Source of the DNA: Lepeophtheirus salmonis
Lineage: Eukaryota > Arthropoda > Copepoda > Siphonostomatoida > Caligidae
NCBI RefSeq assembly: GCF_016086655.4
Contig: NC_052137.2
Span: 18,825,041-18,889,040 of the forward strand
Length of the DNA stretch: 64,000 nucleotides
Reading direction: 5' to 3'
Below are positions 45,520 through 57,659 of the stretch, piece by piece. The translations under genes and the position numbers were made by a program. The stretch's first letter is position 1. Every line of letters begins with the position of its first letter. The notes under the pieces were generated by a model that worked only from the letters and a program-made list of their open reading frames with translations, ran no database searches and was not told the DNA's origin.

Positions 45520-46330
45520 TGCATATATTTGATTGATTAATTGCATTTAAGTTGAAAAATTGAATTTGACATTTCATAAGAATATAATTTATTCTTCTTC
45601 TCAAGTAAATTACGTAACATTGTATTAGGTAAAATAAGTTTTTTTTAATTATTATTATTGAATAAATTACAGACAAACGATATTTCATTATTTGAACTTT
45701 TATGAAGGCTTTTCTCATTTCATTATTGATTTGCTATTTGTGACGTATCGGTATAAAATTAAGCATGAATTCTTTTCGTAAATATCGATCAGTAAGCTAA
45801 AATGATCAATTAAGTACTATTCTTTACATTATTTTTTATATAACCTTGCACGTAGGTTATTTTTATTGTATTATAAAACTTTTTCTACAAAAAGAAACAA
45901 AAAAAAGGTCCAAAATCATATGGTAGTTCACCAAATACATTTGTCAGCCATAAAAATGCTATTTATTCTTTAATTGCTCTCAGACTATCATTTTAATTAT
46001 TTGCAATTTTTGAAACGAAATACATATATATATTAAATAATATTGTATTTGATTCTGTGTTATTATAGCATTACTTAGTCATGTTTGATTGAAAGCTTAG
46101 ATCTACATTTGTATTTCAATGTAGAGCCAAAAATGTCAGCATAAAAGGAATAAGATGGGCAATATATATATGTATATATATATAATGGAATTCCATTATA
46201 TATATACTTTGTACAGGTTGTAACATGTATAAGCAAATTGTACAAGTTGAACCAAAAAATGAGATGACCAATTTTAAATGAAGGACTTACAGTACTTGGG
46301 ATGAGGATAATGCAATAATATTCCACGGAG
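45520..46330. other. AT-rich spacer with a palindrome
   Basis: A perfect 32 bp palindrome lies at 46175-46206, centred on GGAATTCC (46187-46194) with TA-rich arms. No gene seen. Confidence 0.75.
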
Positions 46331-46600
46331 GATTGAGCGGGACAGCCGTTATTATTTACTCATCTCTGACATATAAATTTTGAGAAGTTAAGAGTCATTT
46401 TGTTAAAATTTTTGTATGAGCAATGTTGTAGAATTCCTAAGAAAAACATTTTCTTAGTTGCCTCTATGAGCACCCAAACGGGAAGAGCATTGAGATAACA
46501 GCGGTTCTCCGCGCGGGATTGTTCCAGAAGGCCCTCCGGGAGCAGACTGGGGCCTCGAGAAAGACGATTTACAACGTCACCCATGCCCCGTATTTATACA
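46330..46600 (+). pseudogene. Mariner-like transposase, N-terminal fragment
   Basis: HPNGKSIEITAVLRAGLFQK then ALREQTGASRKTIYNVTHA (about 46467-46586) is a clear first helix-turn-helix of an MLE. The block is strikingly GC-richer than its AT-rich flanks. Leader sequence 46340-46425 is shared with 36300-36400. The frame runs on into AT-rich sequence with no second domain, so only the 5' end of the element survives. The minus-strand frame at 46360-46584 is a shadow. Confidence 0.75.
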
Positions 46601-46859
46601 AATTACTAAAATATAAGTATTCTGTGGGACATTATAAAGTCCAAACGCCATCCGTTCTTACATTACTCATAAATACATAATTATCAATTGTATCTTGATA
46701 AAAACAAAAACAAATGAAAACACCAATTTTTAGTTGGTAATTAAAATGAGCAATGTTGTAATTAAATAATGCATTTAAGACTTTGCAGCTTGTACATATA
46801 TAAACGAATAGGGATCGATAAGTAATTGCATTCCTGTCCTTTTGGAAACGAAGCATAAA

Positions 46860-49800
46860 TATACCATAAATAATTCATAACTTATTACTTCTTTTATTTA
46901 TCAGAAATAATAAATTATTAAGTATCCACACCGAATAAAGTGAGACAAAGGAATCTATAGCTGACGGGGTCAGCAAAGTAACCCCGGTAAAAGCCTGGGT
47001 CTTTAAACGATTTATTACATTGGATCAAAATTCAATGTACAATGTTCAACATATGAATAGATTGCCTTTGATTTAATAAACTGCGACTTCTAAAGACTTA
47101 AATAGGTAGTAATTGAGTAGCATAATAAAATAGCTCAAAAATTGCCCCATGCCAACAAATAATATTTTTATAATAAAAAGATGCATAACGGCATGTGGAA
47201 AGTCATATAATCATTTGTTATATATTGACTTAGGGTTAGTGGGCGATCGCAAAATAGCTCAAAAATTGATCACTTTAACCTTTTTTTGGAAAAATTACTC
47301 ACTTTTACTTTTTTTTTGGAAAAACTGCTCATTTTGCCGTTTTCATATGAAAATGGCTTATTTTTCTAACGGATATGAAAGAAATATAGAAATTTTAGGT
47401 TCTACTTAGATTAAAAAACAGCTTTTGATGATACTTTTTGAGGGGAAATCTAGATGCCAAAACCGTACACAACTAGGCTCTCTTTTGAGGGTAAAATATG
47501 TAAATGATGTAATCAGGGATATGATTGTATATGTGTGGAAGTCAGCAACAGCCAACTAGAAGAAAGATAAATTTGGGACAAAAGGACTGTTGAATAATCC
47601 CCATTGAATCTTACAACAAATGAAAAATACTTTTGCACCAATCTTCAATTTATGCAAAAGGTTGGACGTAATGCCAATACTTTTAGGAGGGAAAAAATAA
47701 TAGAGGAAAATCATTCTAAAATCTTGATTTGACGATATAATTTAGCATAATTTATGAATGAATTATGATAAATATTAAATAATTTAAAATATTTTAATAA
47801 AGCTCTATTTCTTTTTATATACAGTGGGTCAATTTTGATATTTTGGTTACTCATTTTTCAAAATTTTGGCTGAAAAATCGCTCAAACATCCTAAATCTAG
47901 TTATAAAATAAAATATTTTGAAAAAAAACAAGTCCATTTTTCTAAATTTCTACGTTTTTTTATCCCAACCTTCCTTTATGTATAATACCACTCCATACAT
48001 AAGTTCAATTATAATTCAAAAAAACAAAGTTATGTCTATTTTCAATACAAAAGAAAAATTAGATTTGTAATTAATAGGGGGATAGTTTTTGAAATACAAA
48101 CATCTAGATACATATGTCAAGAATATATTTAAATTTACATATATATTATGAAAAGCTTATAAACCATGTTGAAAGTTTTATTTTGATAGATTGTAATTAT
48201 TAAAATTTCACAAACTTTAATTCCTTTTAAACTTATATGTAACTATTTGAAAATATAAAATAAAAAAATGGAATAAAAAATTAATTATATCACTAATATT
48301 TTGTGGGCTATCAAACACACTTTAAAAAAATGGATACTTCCTAAGATTCCATCAATGTTTACATTTCTATCTATAGAACAGTGTACAAATTATGTAGGTT
48401 GGGTGTCAATATAAAAACAAGCTGCAATTGTTTTCGTGAAAATCGATCATTAAGATAAAATAATGGGTTATCTTCTGCTTTCTAAATGCTATTTATGCTT
48501 CTTTTTGATTCGTTGGGTGATACCCAGGGCTTTCAACTGTTTCTTTAGGTGTGATCAAAGTTTAAAATATAATCTTAAAAATAGAAATAGCTTCAATTTA
48601 TTTTAAAAAAACCGAGAATTCAAAGGCCTTTAATTGTAAATGAGTAGCTTAGTATTATAACCTTATAACGACAATTAATAATTTCCAGATATAGGGATTC
48701 ATAGCAGTCTTTAAAAAAACTAAATGGACTTAATGAGTCTGTTCATTCGAGTGAGGTTATTTTCAGCTAGTGTTATTCTAGCGAAATTCGAATGAGCGAG
48801 GATTTGTTTGAGAGAGTTTCTTTTCTTCAATTCTAGTTTCTTATTTTTGTATTCATTGTAGATAACTAAGCAGATGGGAATCTTTTAAAGCAACCTATTG
48901 ACAGAGTTAACAAAACAAGCTAATTATGCCACTTTATTAACAACCCCAGAATGTTAAACATTTACTTCCCCTCATTTTCAAATTTTTCAAAGAGCTCCAG
49001 ACTTTGAAGACAGGCTTGTTGTTTGTCTTTGAATATTAGAATCGAAAGCCATTTGATCATACTGCATAAAAACTCAACATCTTTCCAACTTTATAGCGCT
49101 CTCTATGAACTGATGATGTCAAGATCAGCGGCATATTATTAGACAGTGAGATCTCAAAGGCCTCATTTATTGATTTTAATATTGGCTCACATAATGTTTC
49201 AATCATTAAATTTAAGTTTGTAGATAGTTAAGGGGAAGTATTTACTTTTTTTCTATCAAAAAGAACACTTCCTTTCAATTTTATTTTCCATACATTTATT
49301 GACTAATATTGAGAATGTAGCCAACCTGTATTTAAACCTTTTTTTCTTTCGAACTTGTAAATGCTTGCAGAAGTTTAATTTCATCAACATTTTTATATAA
49401 TAAATATTAGAAGATGATTGACGTCATTTCCCATCAGATTAGTGTTTAAAATCAAATGACAGAAGTCTTGTGGGAGCAAATGAGCTCTAGTCATATTTCG
49501 TATAAACTCTGTAAGTTTCAATGAAGGAAATAATTGAAAAAAACTCATTGAGTATGAAGGTGTTCAAGTACTTTAATTTAAAGATCCTCAGAGTAGGATC
49601 CTGAAAAAAAGGATAACATTCTCCGATTATTATTGTTGTGAATAAATTGAATGTATAAATTTTGATTCACAGGTCATTTTCTTACTTTTTTCTCCAATAA
49701 TGACGTCATTAATATTGTAGTGTATTCATATGAAAATGTCCCTGAAATTAATATCCATGAAAATAAGTTCGACCAAATAAATGAGTTTAAATGACAATTG

Positions 49801-52800
49801 CTGAAAATAACTTTGTTGAAATTAACGCACATTACACACCATTAAGTAGAATAGCTAAAAGTTGACATATTTTCTATTAACAAAGTTAGTATCGGTTTTT
49901 GACACTTTGTTTGGGATGGGATACAACGGAACGTTATCAAAGACAATTTTTAATCTTGTTTTGCTCAGAAATTGGGGAGGGGGTCACGTTATCGGTTGGA
50001 AAGTTTATATTGCACTACAAGAACTGGTTCCATTGCCAATTTAGTGTAGTAATGATATACTGAAACTGCACTAATATTTGTGGAAAAATCAGGCGAGTTC
50101 TTTGGATCATGAACCATCCATTTATTAGTTAATTTTTAAAAGTTATATCCTCATTAAATAAGAGGTATTTTTCTATGTTTAAACATCAAATATAATTTAT
50201 TTATAATCATTGTTTTCTGTCCAAATTATTTTAAGAACAAATTTCATAGTCTAGAAAGTCACTCACATCGTTGGATAATATCAATTGGACTACTTGTTTA
50301 TCTTTAACCCATAAAAATCACCTTTTTTAATCCAATAATGAGGAGGAATAATAGTTCCTTGAGCGGATTTTGGGTTAGATGAATTTTTAATATGTTACTC
50401 TTATATAGATATATATTGTAAGACAAATATATTTGTGCTTCCATCAAATTTCTATACGACTATTAACTTTTAACAAATAAACATTAAAATTATTTAAAAA
50501 ACTATTATAGCAAATAGTATTATGGTTTAATCGTATTGATTATGGAAAAGTCAAGAATAAAAGTCTACACCTTCCGAAAAACTAACTTAATCTTACACCA
50601 AGGAGGAGTTAAAACTTAATTCCCTCCTAATCATCGCAAAGTGCGTTCCTCAAAAGGATTGACGCGGTCCTATAGACACGTTTGAAATTGATCAAATATG
50701 GTAAGTTTAATCTGGATAGTTTTGGTATAGTTGAGTGTTCCTTATCAGACCTGTTCCAATTCACTTGTTTACATTTATTATCATAAGATAGGTTGTAAAA
50801 TAAAGTAAAAAGGACGACGTTCCCAATGTTATTATAACAATAATTCTAATAATAACTAGGGGTATGCTGATGCATCGGAATCGGCAAGAATTGACCCTTT
50901 TTGAAGGATCGATCATCGGAATCGACTCAATACTGCCAATTCCACCAATACCTATGCATAAATATTTATATGGATATATTACTTTGTGTGAGGAAAACTT
51001 CCTTGGGGATAATTGTCCGTGGAATATTGTTTGGAAGAAAATTACCAGTATTTTGTTCATACTTCTAAATATTTCCAAGCCCTGGGGTTATGAGGGGGAC
51101 TGTTTTTTGGTATTAGAGCGGTTCCTTGGATGTATTGGATAAATTGGCAGTGGTTTTTAGCAATTGTACAATTCGCCCAGGCCAATCCGGGAACAGAAGG
51201 GTATTTAACTATATCTTAAGATGCCTTAAGCTGTTTATTAGCAAATTTATAATTTGTTATTATTAACCATGAAGTTTGAACGGAATACGGGCAATTTTCC
51301 TCCAGGCCAATGTTCAACGGGCAATTTTCCCCAGGCAAGTTTTCCTAGTACCATATTACTTATTTGAGCCCATTTTTTTTAGAAAAATTTATGCTTATAA
51401 ATCAATAAAATAACTGCACATGATAACGTTGTTCAGAGAAATTCAAAGAAGAAAAGAAGGGGATGGGGGAAGAAAGATTATAAAAATTTGCAGGTTTGTA
51501 AAGGAAATGTACTTGAATGTATTAATTTAGAAATAACTTTTATAAGTTATAATTTAAGTCTCCCATACATTTGAATTGTGTAACCAATCGTTAAAAAAGT
51601 CCGTAACTGTAGGAATTGAGCTGAGCGGTTGACCCTGAATCTATTTTATCATTAAATATTTCTTTTTTTGTAAGTTTATTGAATAATAGTGTTTGTGTCG
51701 GAACTGAAGTCGAGTCCACATGTTCAGAGTCCAGTTCGAGTTATCAGTATCCGTCCTGGGTACATTAAAAAAACACGAGTCTGTACTTGAGCATTGGTTT
51801 TATACATATTTCGTTTCCTAGGGTAAGCATACAAAATTCAATTAGGAACTGGAGACAGTTCAAGACCATTTGATCTCATGTGGCCGAATCAGTAAAACAA
51901 TAGAAACTAGGCCATTGTCGGTGTTGCAAGTATTTATTTTTTTATCAGTGAGGTATTTGAAATTAAATCAGAGGCTGAGAGGCGAGGAATCTGACTTTAA
52001 ATATCTAACGTAGGAAGGATGTCTCATACCCAAATATGAGCAAACCAGAAATTAATTGACTCGTGAGTACGAAGAGTAAATAACTTTTTAAAATTAAAAA
52101 AATAAACAACTCATTATGTTGTTGTTTTTCTAAGCCGTAAAACTATTTTTTTCATTTGTTTATGAAATTCCTCAATACATAATAAATAATTGTATCAGAA
52201 CCTGAATTGGCTGAAAATTTGGTATTGGTATGTAACAGATAGGAAAAAGAGACTTAAGTAACTATTTTCTGGTCCGTTAGATGACACTGGAATAATTATA
52301 ATCCAAAGAAAAGAAGTCCTTTAATAACCTGTGTATACGTGTACCTTTTGGTTTTAATAAGCAGACACACTACGCTTTCAAGTGAAACTAGTAGGTTGTG
52401 TAACCTCATATAATAAATCCTACAGGTACAACTCTCATAATTACGAACAATTATCTTCTAAAAGTACTACCATTGATCATTGTTTCGGAATCAGTAAAAA
52501 TGTAACCACAATCCGGATCTTATTTTATTAGTGTCTGAAATTACGGTACAATGCTAATAAGATTCGAGACAAGTATCTGTCTAATTTTTGTTTTGAATGA
52601 CCATCCGAAAGTTCGGGTACCCAAAATTTCGTCAAATAATTACGTCTAAAGATCTAAACCATCCCGGATCCGACAAAATGTAGATCTGTCTTATCTTTAC
52701 GGCGCTTTAAAATACGGGACGTTTTTCAAAGAACGATTATAGTAATAATATAAAAGGTTTTCCTCTTATATAATCTAGGATGCTAGAATGGTTTTTTTAT

Positions 52801-53470
52801 TGTTAGTTTAGACAATGTCGCACATTTTTTTTTTTTTATTGTTAGTGCATCCAATTACGATTGGATAAAAGAAAATATCTTATAATATTGGCAAATCCAA
52901 TTTATTGATTTAGAAACATATTGTACATATTATAATAATGCTTATATTTCATCACTATATACATACACTGTCGATGTTTTTTTATACAATCGCAACCTCG
53001 TCTCGCAAAATGGGAAAGGAAACGAGAGAAAAACATATGGTAGCTAACCTTTCTGTATTTTTCTTATTGATAAATGCTAATTAATAAAGGAGGAATAATT
53101 TTTTATAAATTATTATTATAGAGAAGTAAATATTACTTTATCAATGAATAGGAGTTACAATCTATATTCAATTGAAGTCCTAGATTTATATAAATGAATA
53201 TAAAAATAAAAATACATGTAATACTCTTTTTGAGTTCAGAGTACATAGAGTCAGCTGCTTAAAATCATACATGAGTCAAGTTATGAAAATGAATTAAACC
53301 AGTTGAAAAGAAAACCCACTACTTCTTTGTTTATTTCAAATAGCTGGATGTGAGAAATGGACATTGAGTTCTTATACTTTGGTAAATCAAAATATTTTAG
53401 AAATCAGCAGGCTTTTAAGTGTTCCGCTATTTTGGTCGATGAGGTTACCCTGGTCAACTAGACTAACTTC
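46860..53470. other. 6.6 kb almost featureless AT-rich DNA
   Basis: No transposase motif, RNA gene or credible exon. Short ORFs (47149-47409, 49862-50044, 50761-51142) are unconvincing. TGACGTCA palindromes lie at 49419-49426 and 49701-49708. Around 51155-51345 a 'gggcaattttcc' / 'ccaggc' motif is repeated (51290-51350). No gene assigned. Confidence 0.5.
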
Positions 53471-53474
53471 CTAG

Positions 53475-53880
53475 CCTCTGACATGATGCTGGGAATCCTG
53501 GTATCAGATGGAAAGCGGATGCCACCGTATTGGTTCCCAAAACTTGGCCTGAAAATCGGGGCCAAGGAGTACCAGGACGTTTTCAAATAGGTGGGCTTGC
53601 CCTGGGTGAACTGGGTAAATTTGTGTTTTAGTAAGACTCTCCCCGAGGCACAAGGCCAGGACTACGCAAAAATAGCCAGAGGAGTATTTTTCCGCTTTCT
53701 GGAAACATGATTTGTGGCCTCTCTCCTCACCCGACATAAACCCTTTAGACTATGGTATTTGAGGCTATGTCGAAAGTAGGGCATGTGCCGTGTGTGCCCC
53801 ATTCAAGCGTCAACGCACTGAAGATCTCCAAATAGAGGTCCATGTTGTCCAGGTATGACCCAGGCTCGAGGCCATAGTGG
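53475..53880 (+). pseudogene. Mariner-like transposase, catalytic and C-terminal part
   Basis: Plus strand: MMLGILVSDGKRMPPYWFPK and LGLKIGAKEYQDVFK (strand after the first Asp), VGLPWVNWVN, then, after a shift, LSPRHKARTTQK where the QQD of the second Asp is lost. FWKHDLWPLSSPDINPLDYG is the third-Asp block with Asp kept, followed by GYVESRACAV and RLEAIVVAEPS. GC-richer than its flanks. The N-terminal DNA-binding half is absent. It abuts the Helitron 5' fragment at 53881. Confidence 0.85.
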
Positions 53881-54121
53881 TAGCAGAACCCTCTATCTAG
53901 TATCCTTGAGCTCAAAAAATTGTTTTTTTAACCATAGAATAAGCCCAATTTATGTAACTCTCCCCCCCACACCCCTAAAATAAAATTGCCACCCCCGTCT
54001 TAGGCTGACCAGGTTCAAAAGAGGGGTCCATGCAAATTTTCTTACTCCTACGGTTGTTAAAGAGTGAGGTCACAAATAAGGGTATACTCACAGGCCCTTT
54101 TTCTTATATAATATTTAGAGA
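53881..54121 (-). mobile_element. Helitron-like 5' fragment
   Basis: Minus strand from 54121: A|TCTCTAAATATTATATAAG, 'gggcctgtgagtataccctt', 'ggacccctcttttgaacctgg', 'gacgggggtggcaatttta' and 'aattttttgagctcaagga'. This is the same 5' sequence as 11169-11345 and 34618-34780. It stops at the MLE relic, so only about 240 bp of the Helitron remain, or the MLE interrupts it. Confidence 0.75.
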
Positions 54122-54124
54122 TAG

Positions 54125-55065
54125 TCTTATAATATATTTCAATATTACATAATATGTATGATAAATAAGCTAAACCCTTGGGAATATTAATAATTTTGTT
54201 TTCCTTAATCAAGGATACAAAATATTATGTATCTCACCAAGTTTTTGACAAATGTAAAGGAGCCCAGTAATCCTTGCAATACGGGAAGGTCAAAATATAC
54301 CGTTTTCTCTAATATCAATTAACAAAATTAACATTTATTTTCCTAAATTTGAAAAAAAAAAGATATTTTCATAAATATAGGACTAAGATCTAAATTTATT
54401 TCAATTTTGAAATAAAAAGTAAAGAACAGGGTTCTGCACGTTTATCCTTGCCTTTGACCCCATTCAGAGTAAAACTGGACCAAAGGATAAAAGGTGTTAC
54501 AAAACTTCCCTACATATGATGTACGTCTACATAAAAAAAATATCGAATAAAAATCAAAAAAAGGAGAAAATCAATTTTTTTCCTCATATATCCATAAATA
54601 CAGCACAATATGTTATAGACATCATTTGAGATAGTAATTGGCTTAGTGCTAAATTTGTGGGTGATTTAAGATTTCTAAGAACTTTAGCTATAGTTTATAA
54701 CCTTTATTTGATTATAGAGACCTATATTGGCCCCTACAGGACACTATCAAATATAATCTATCAATTGATCATTCTTTCATTGTGATGATTGCTTTTTAAA
54801 TCAATTTAAGTGCAATTTGCAGTGTACCCAAAGAGTTAATAAGAAAAATTTATGGATAGAAATTAAAGATAGTTATTTGAAAATTACAGAAGTAACACAC
54901 CCTTAATTTTGAGAAAAATCATTCACACTTATTTTTGTGATAACAAAGTGAGCCCATACGTATATGTATACCGAATAAAAAAATAACATTTACACAGTAA
55001 ACATTCATATAACAAATTATCCCAAAGGACACCGGGTATATATTTATTCAATTATACCATCATCA
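54125..55065. other. No recognisable feature
   Basis: AT-rich, no motif. Confidence 0.5.
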
Positions 55066-55069
55066 TCTT

Positions 55070-55935
55070 TACATTGGCAATAATACTTCTTCGGGTGTGT
55101 TTATTCTAATCCAGAACTTATGAACAACTATTTTCATGGTCACCACACTTCCATGTCGCATTTTACATACTTTCATATCAACACACGGCTAAAATGAAAT
55201 GTCAGGGGGGTTTGCATCTGATGGGCAGAATGTTTACTCTCGGAAATTGATTTTGCAGCCAAATGATTGGGTAATTATGGCTGTATATGCATGAGCTTCA
55301 TCCTGCTGTAAGGATATATCACCTTTAGGATAATTTTATGCTACCCAAGCAAGCAAATTGAAGGTAGTCATTAACATTCAGTCCGTAGACCCCATTGCCC
55401 ACAAAGACCAAAGCCATGGATAATTAGGTGTGTTTTTTGTGGTAATAATGATCCTGTCACCATAGTTTATGTCCCCAAATCCTATAAAGTGGTCATTACG
55501 AGGGTGAGGCACTGAGTTATGAAAATATCAACACTCTTTTAATTGGTCTATATTGAAAGTCTTTTGAATTGTTGGAAGTGGATCTATTTCATGCAGTTTG
55601 TAAGGATAGGCCTCTCCAACATAAAAAAAGACTTACTCCAAAGTTTTGCAATTGTTTTATCAACTACATTGCTAGAAGCTCCAAGATCATAATCATGATA
55701 TCACATTGACATGGGTGAGTTTCCCTTAATGGGGGTTTAGAATAGTTTTACCTAAATAATAGGTTTTTTTATTAGAGAGCCATCTTTCCTTCATAAGCTT
55801 CCATCACATTCCAACTTCTTTTCCACGTTGTAAACAGTCTTCCTATATAATCCAATTAGTCTCGAAATTTTAGTTGAAGTGTGACCCACACATATAAATG
55901 TTGAGACTTTAAGTCCTCTTTCCCGCTCTGATAAC
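55070..55935 (-). pseudogene. Mariner-like transposase, near full-length, decayed
   Basis: Minus strand, N-terminus at 55935. ICVGHTSTKISRLIGLYRKT then VYNVEKKLECDGSL is a well-kept first helix-turn-helix. DLGASSNVVDKTIAKLW is the second. After shifts come HFIGFGDINYGDRIIITTKN (after the first Asp) and GDISLQQDEAHAYTAIITQS, the second-Asp block with Asp kept. CPSDANPPDISF corresponds to the SPDLNPLDYS third block, and DMKVCKMRHGSVVT to the segment after it. The C-terminus is poorly kept. Roughly 0.86 kb, so some internal loss. Confidence 0.8.
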
Positions 55936-55939
55936 AAAT

Positions 55940-56615
55940 ATTTTGATAAATTTATAAAACAATGTTCTTTTTATACGGCTGATATTTTATAAAAAAGTAA
56001 TATTCGGAACTTTTGAAGCCAGTCGTTTAAAATCCCAAAAAAATTGAATAATTTGATTGTGTTAGTTTCAATTTTTCACCCGATGAAATTGGTAAAATAT
56101 AAAAGTTTCTTTAGAATGTTGATTAAGTAATTATGTGGTATCTACTTGACAATTTTTTATTATGTTTTTTTCCTATATATCTTTGTTTATGCTTATTCTA
56201 TTTTAGCATAGTAAAAAGTGGAAAAAGTATATGAAGAAATGGCTTTTTCCTTTCTTGGGAAAAATGTCTTATATTGTATAAATAAAGTAAAAATAACAAG
56301 GGGAAAAAATATCTATTTATTTGCTACATAGACTCATATCAAAATGCCTTCTCCGCCTTTCGAGTATTGAACATCAATAAAGGCCTCAGTTTGTACTCCA
56401 TTTACAAAAAAAATCCTTTTGTGTGGATTAATATGAGCATAGAAAATCCTAGATTCTGAATTTAATGTCTGTAGAATGAAGTAGTGCATAATTACCGGTT
56501 GTTTAATGGAAAACTAAACATTTTGAATATAGAATTTTGACAGATATCATTTCGGACATCAGAGCACCTGTATTAAAGAAACTTTGTACACATGTTGTCA
56601 CATTTATAAATATTT
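55940..56615. other. No recognisable feature
   Basis: AT-rich spacer between two minus-strand MLE relics. Confidence 0.5.
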
Positions 56616-56617
56616 GT

Positions 56618-57230
56618 AATCTTCAAATGTAGCCTCCATTGACTTTCATAATGACATTGATGCGCCGTTGGAAGCTCTGACAGGTGTTAATAATGTTATT
56701 TGTTCTCATTGAGTTCCAATTATCATCAATGGAATTCCTGAGAGCTTCATGATTCGGCGCCTTTGTCTGACAAGCCCCAGCCTTGACATGCAATCAGAAG
56801 GAAAAGTTGAGTTGGCGGGTATCTGCCAGGTATGGTGGCCACATTGTTTTTTGTCAGAATGGAATATTGGTCTCCAAAAGAGACTTTATAACTTTTGCAG
56901 TGTGTGCTGGTGAAACATCTTGTAAATCTATTCTTGACACCAATACCGTCATCAATGCCCTTTTTGACGTTGTAATTGAGCTCAAGTTTTTAAATCACTA
57001 TTGGTGTGGCTCCGTGCGAAGTAGAGAAGCAATCTTGTTTCCTTTGTCTCTGAGATGACATTTCTAGATTGATTTTTTTTTGTAGTGGTGTGGCAATACA
57101 AACAGTTTGTCAGCGTATGGGAGGAAGCATCCATTCTTCACATGTGCTCCTCTTATTCCTCTCTTCTATAAGTGTCCAAATCTCAACAAAACATCCGGTA
57201 CATCATTCGAAAAGCTGCTTTCGCTAATTT
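56618..57230 (-). pseudogene. Mariner-like transposase, C-terminal half
   Basis: Minus strand: RIDLQDVSPAHTAKVIKSLL is the second-Asp block (Asp kept). QKTMWPPYLADTRQLNFSF corresponds to WPPxSPDLNPLDYSF, with one Asp retained in the ADT triplet. HVKAGACQTKAPNHEALRNS follows, then NNIINTCQSFQRRINVIMKV and NGGYI at the C-terminus, reading almost unbroken. Upstream sequence to 57230 is decayed. It belongs to a different MLE lineage from the neighbour at 55070. The 91-codon plus-strand frame at 56783-57058 is a shadow. Confidence 0.82.
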
Positions 57231-57399
57231 CCAATTATTGTGGTCACTTAAAAGAATTGGACTAATATAAATTTCAATTTGAAATCTCTTTAAAAATTGG
57301 TAATTTAAAAAAAAAAAACACGTTTATCACAAATTTTAACTTGATACTCCCAACATTTTTTTAAATTCGTAAAAAAAATTTTTATTAACGATATGGCCC

Positions 57400-57650
57400 A
57401 TTTGGCATATGTTGTTGGTTTATTATACTAAATAAGATATTTCTAATATGTATTAAGAATATTGCATAAATTTTACAAACAAAATATATCTGTTTTTATT
57501 ATAATGCAAAATAATACGAACCTGTAATAACACGCAAAATAACAAATCTAGGGATCGATTTTACTTTTTTTTAAGGGCGACATGTGAGACTGAGCTGGTT
57601 TGCCCTCCTCAATTCTAAATAAGGACCGATAAAACACTAGACACACAATT
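57400..57650 (+). repeat. Dispersed repeat family R1, copy 2
   Basis: 'actaaataagatatttct', 'atgtattaagaatattgca', 'tttttattataatgcaaaataa', 'gggatcgattttactttttt' and 'aataaggaccgataaaac' match copy 3 at 60460-60720 and copy 1 at 60-290. Confidence 0.6.
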
Positions 57651-57659
57651 ATGTCATAA

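Noticed and set aside
46860..53470. Hidden host gene in the quiet 6.6 kb block
   Set aside because: I looked for conserved-looking exons on both strands and saw only short AT-driven frames; introns with small exons cannot be excluded by eye.
56783..57058. 91-codon plus-strand ORF
   Set aside because: Antisense to the MLE C-terminus ending NGGYI on the minus strand.
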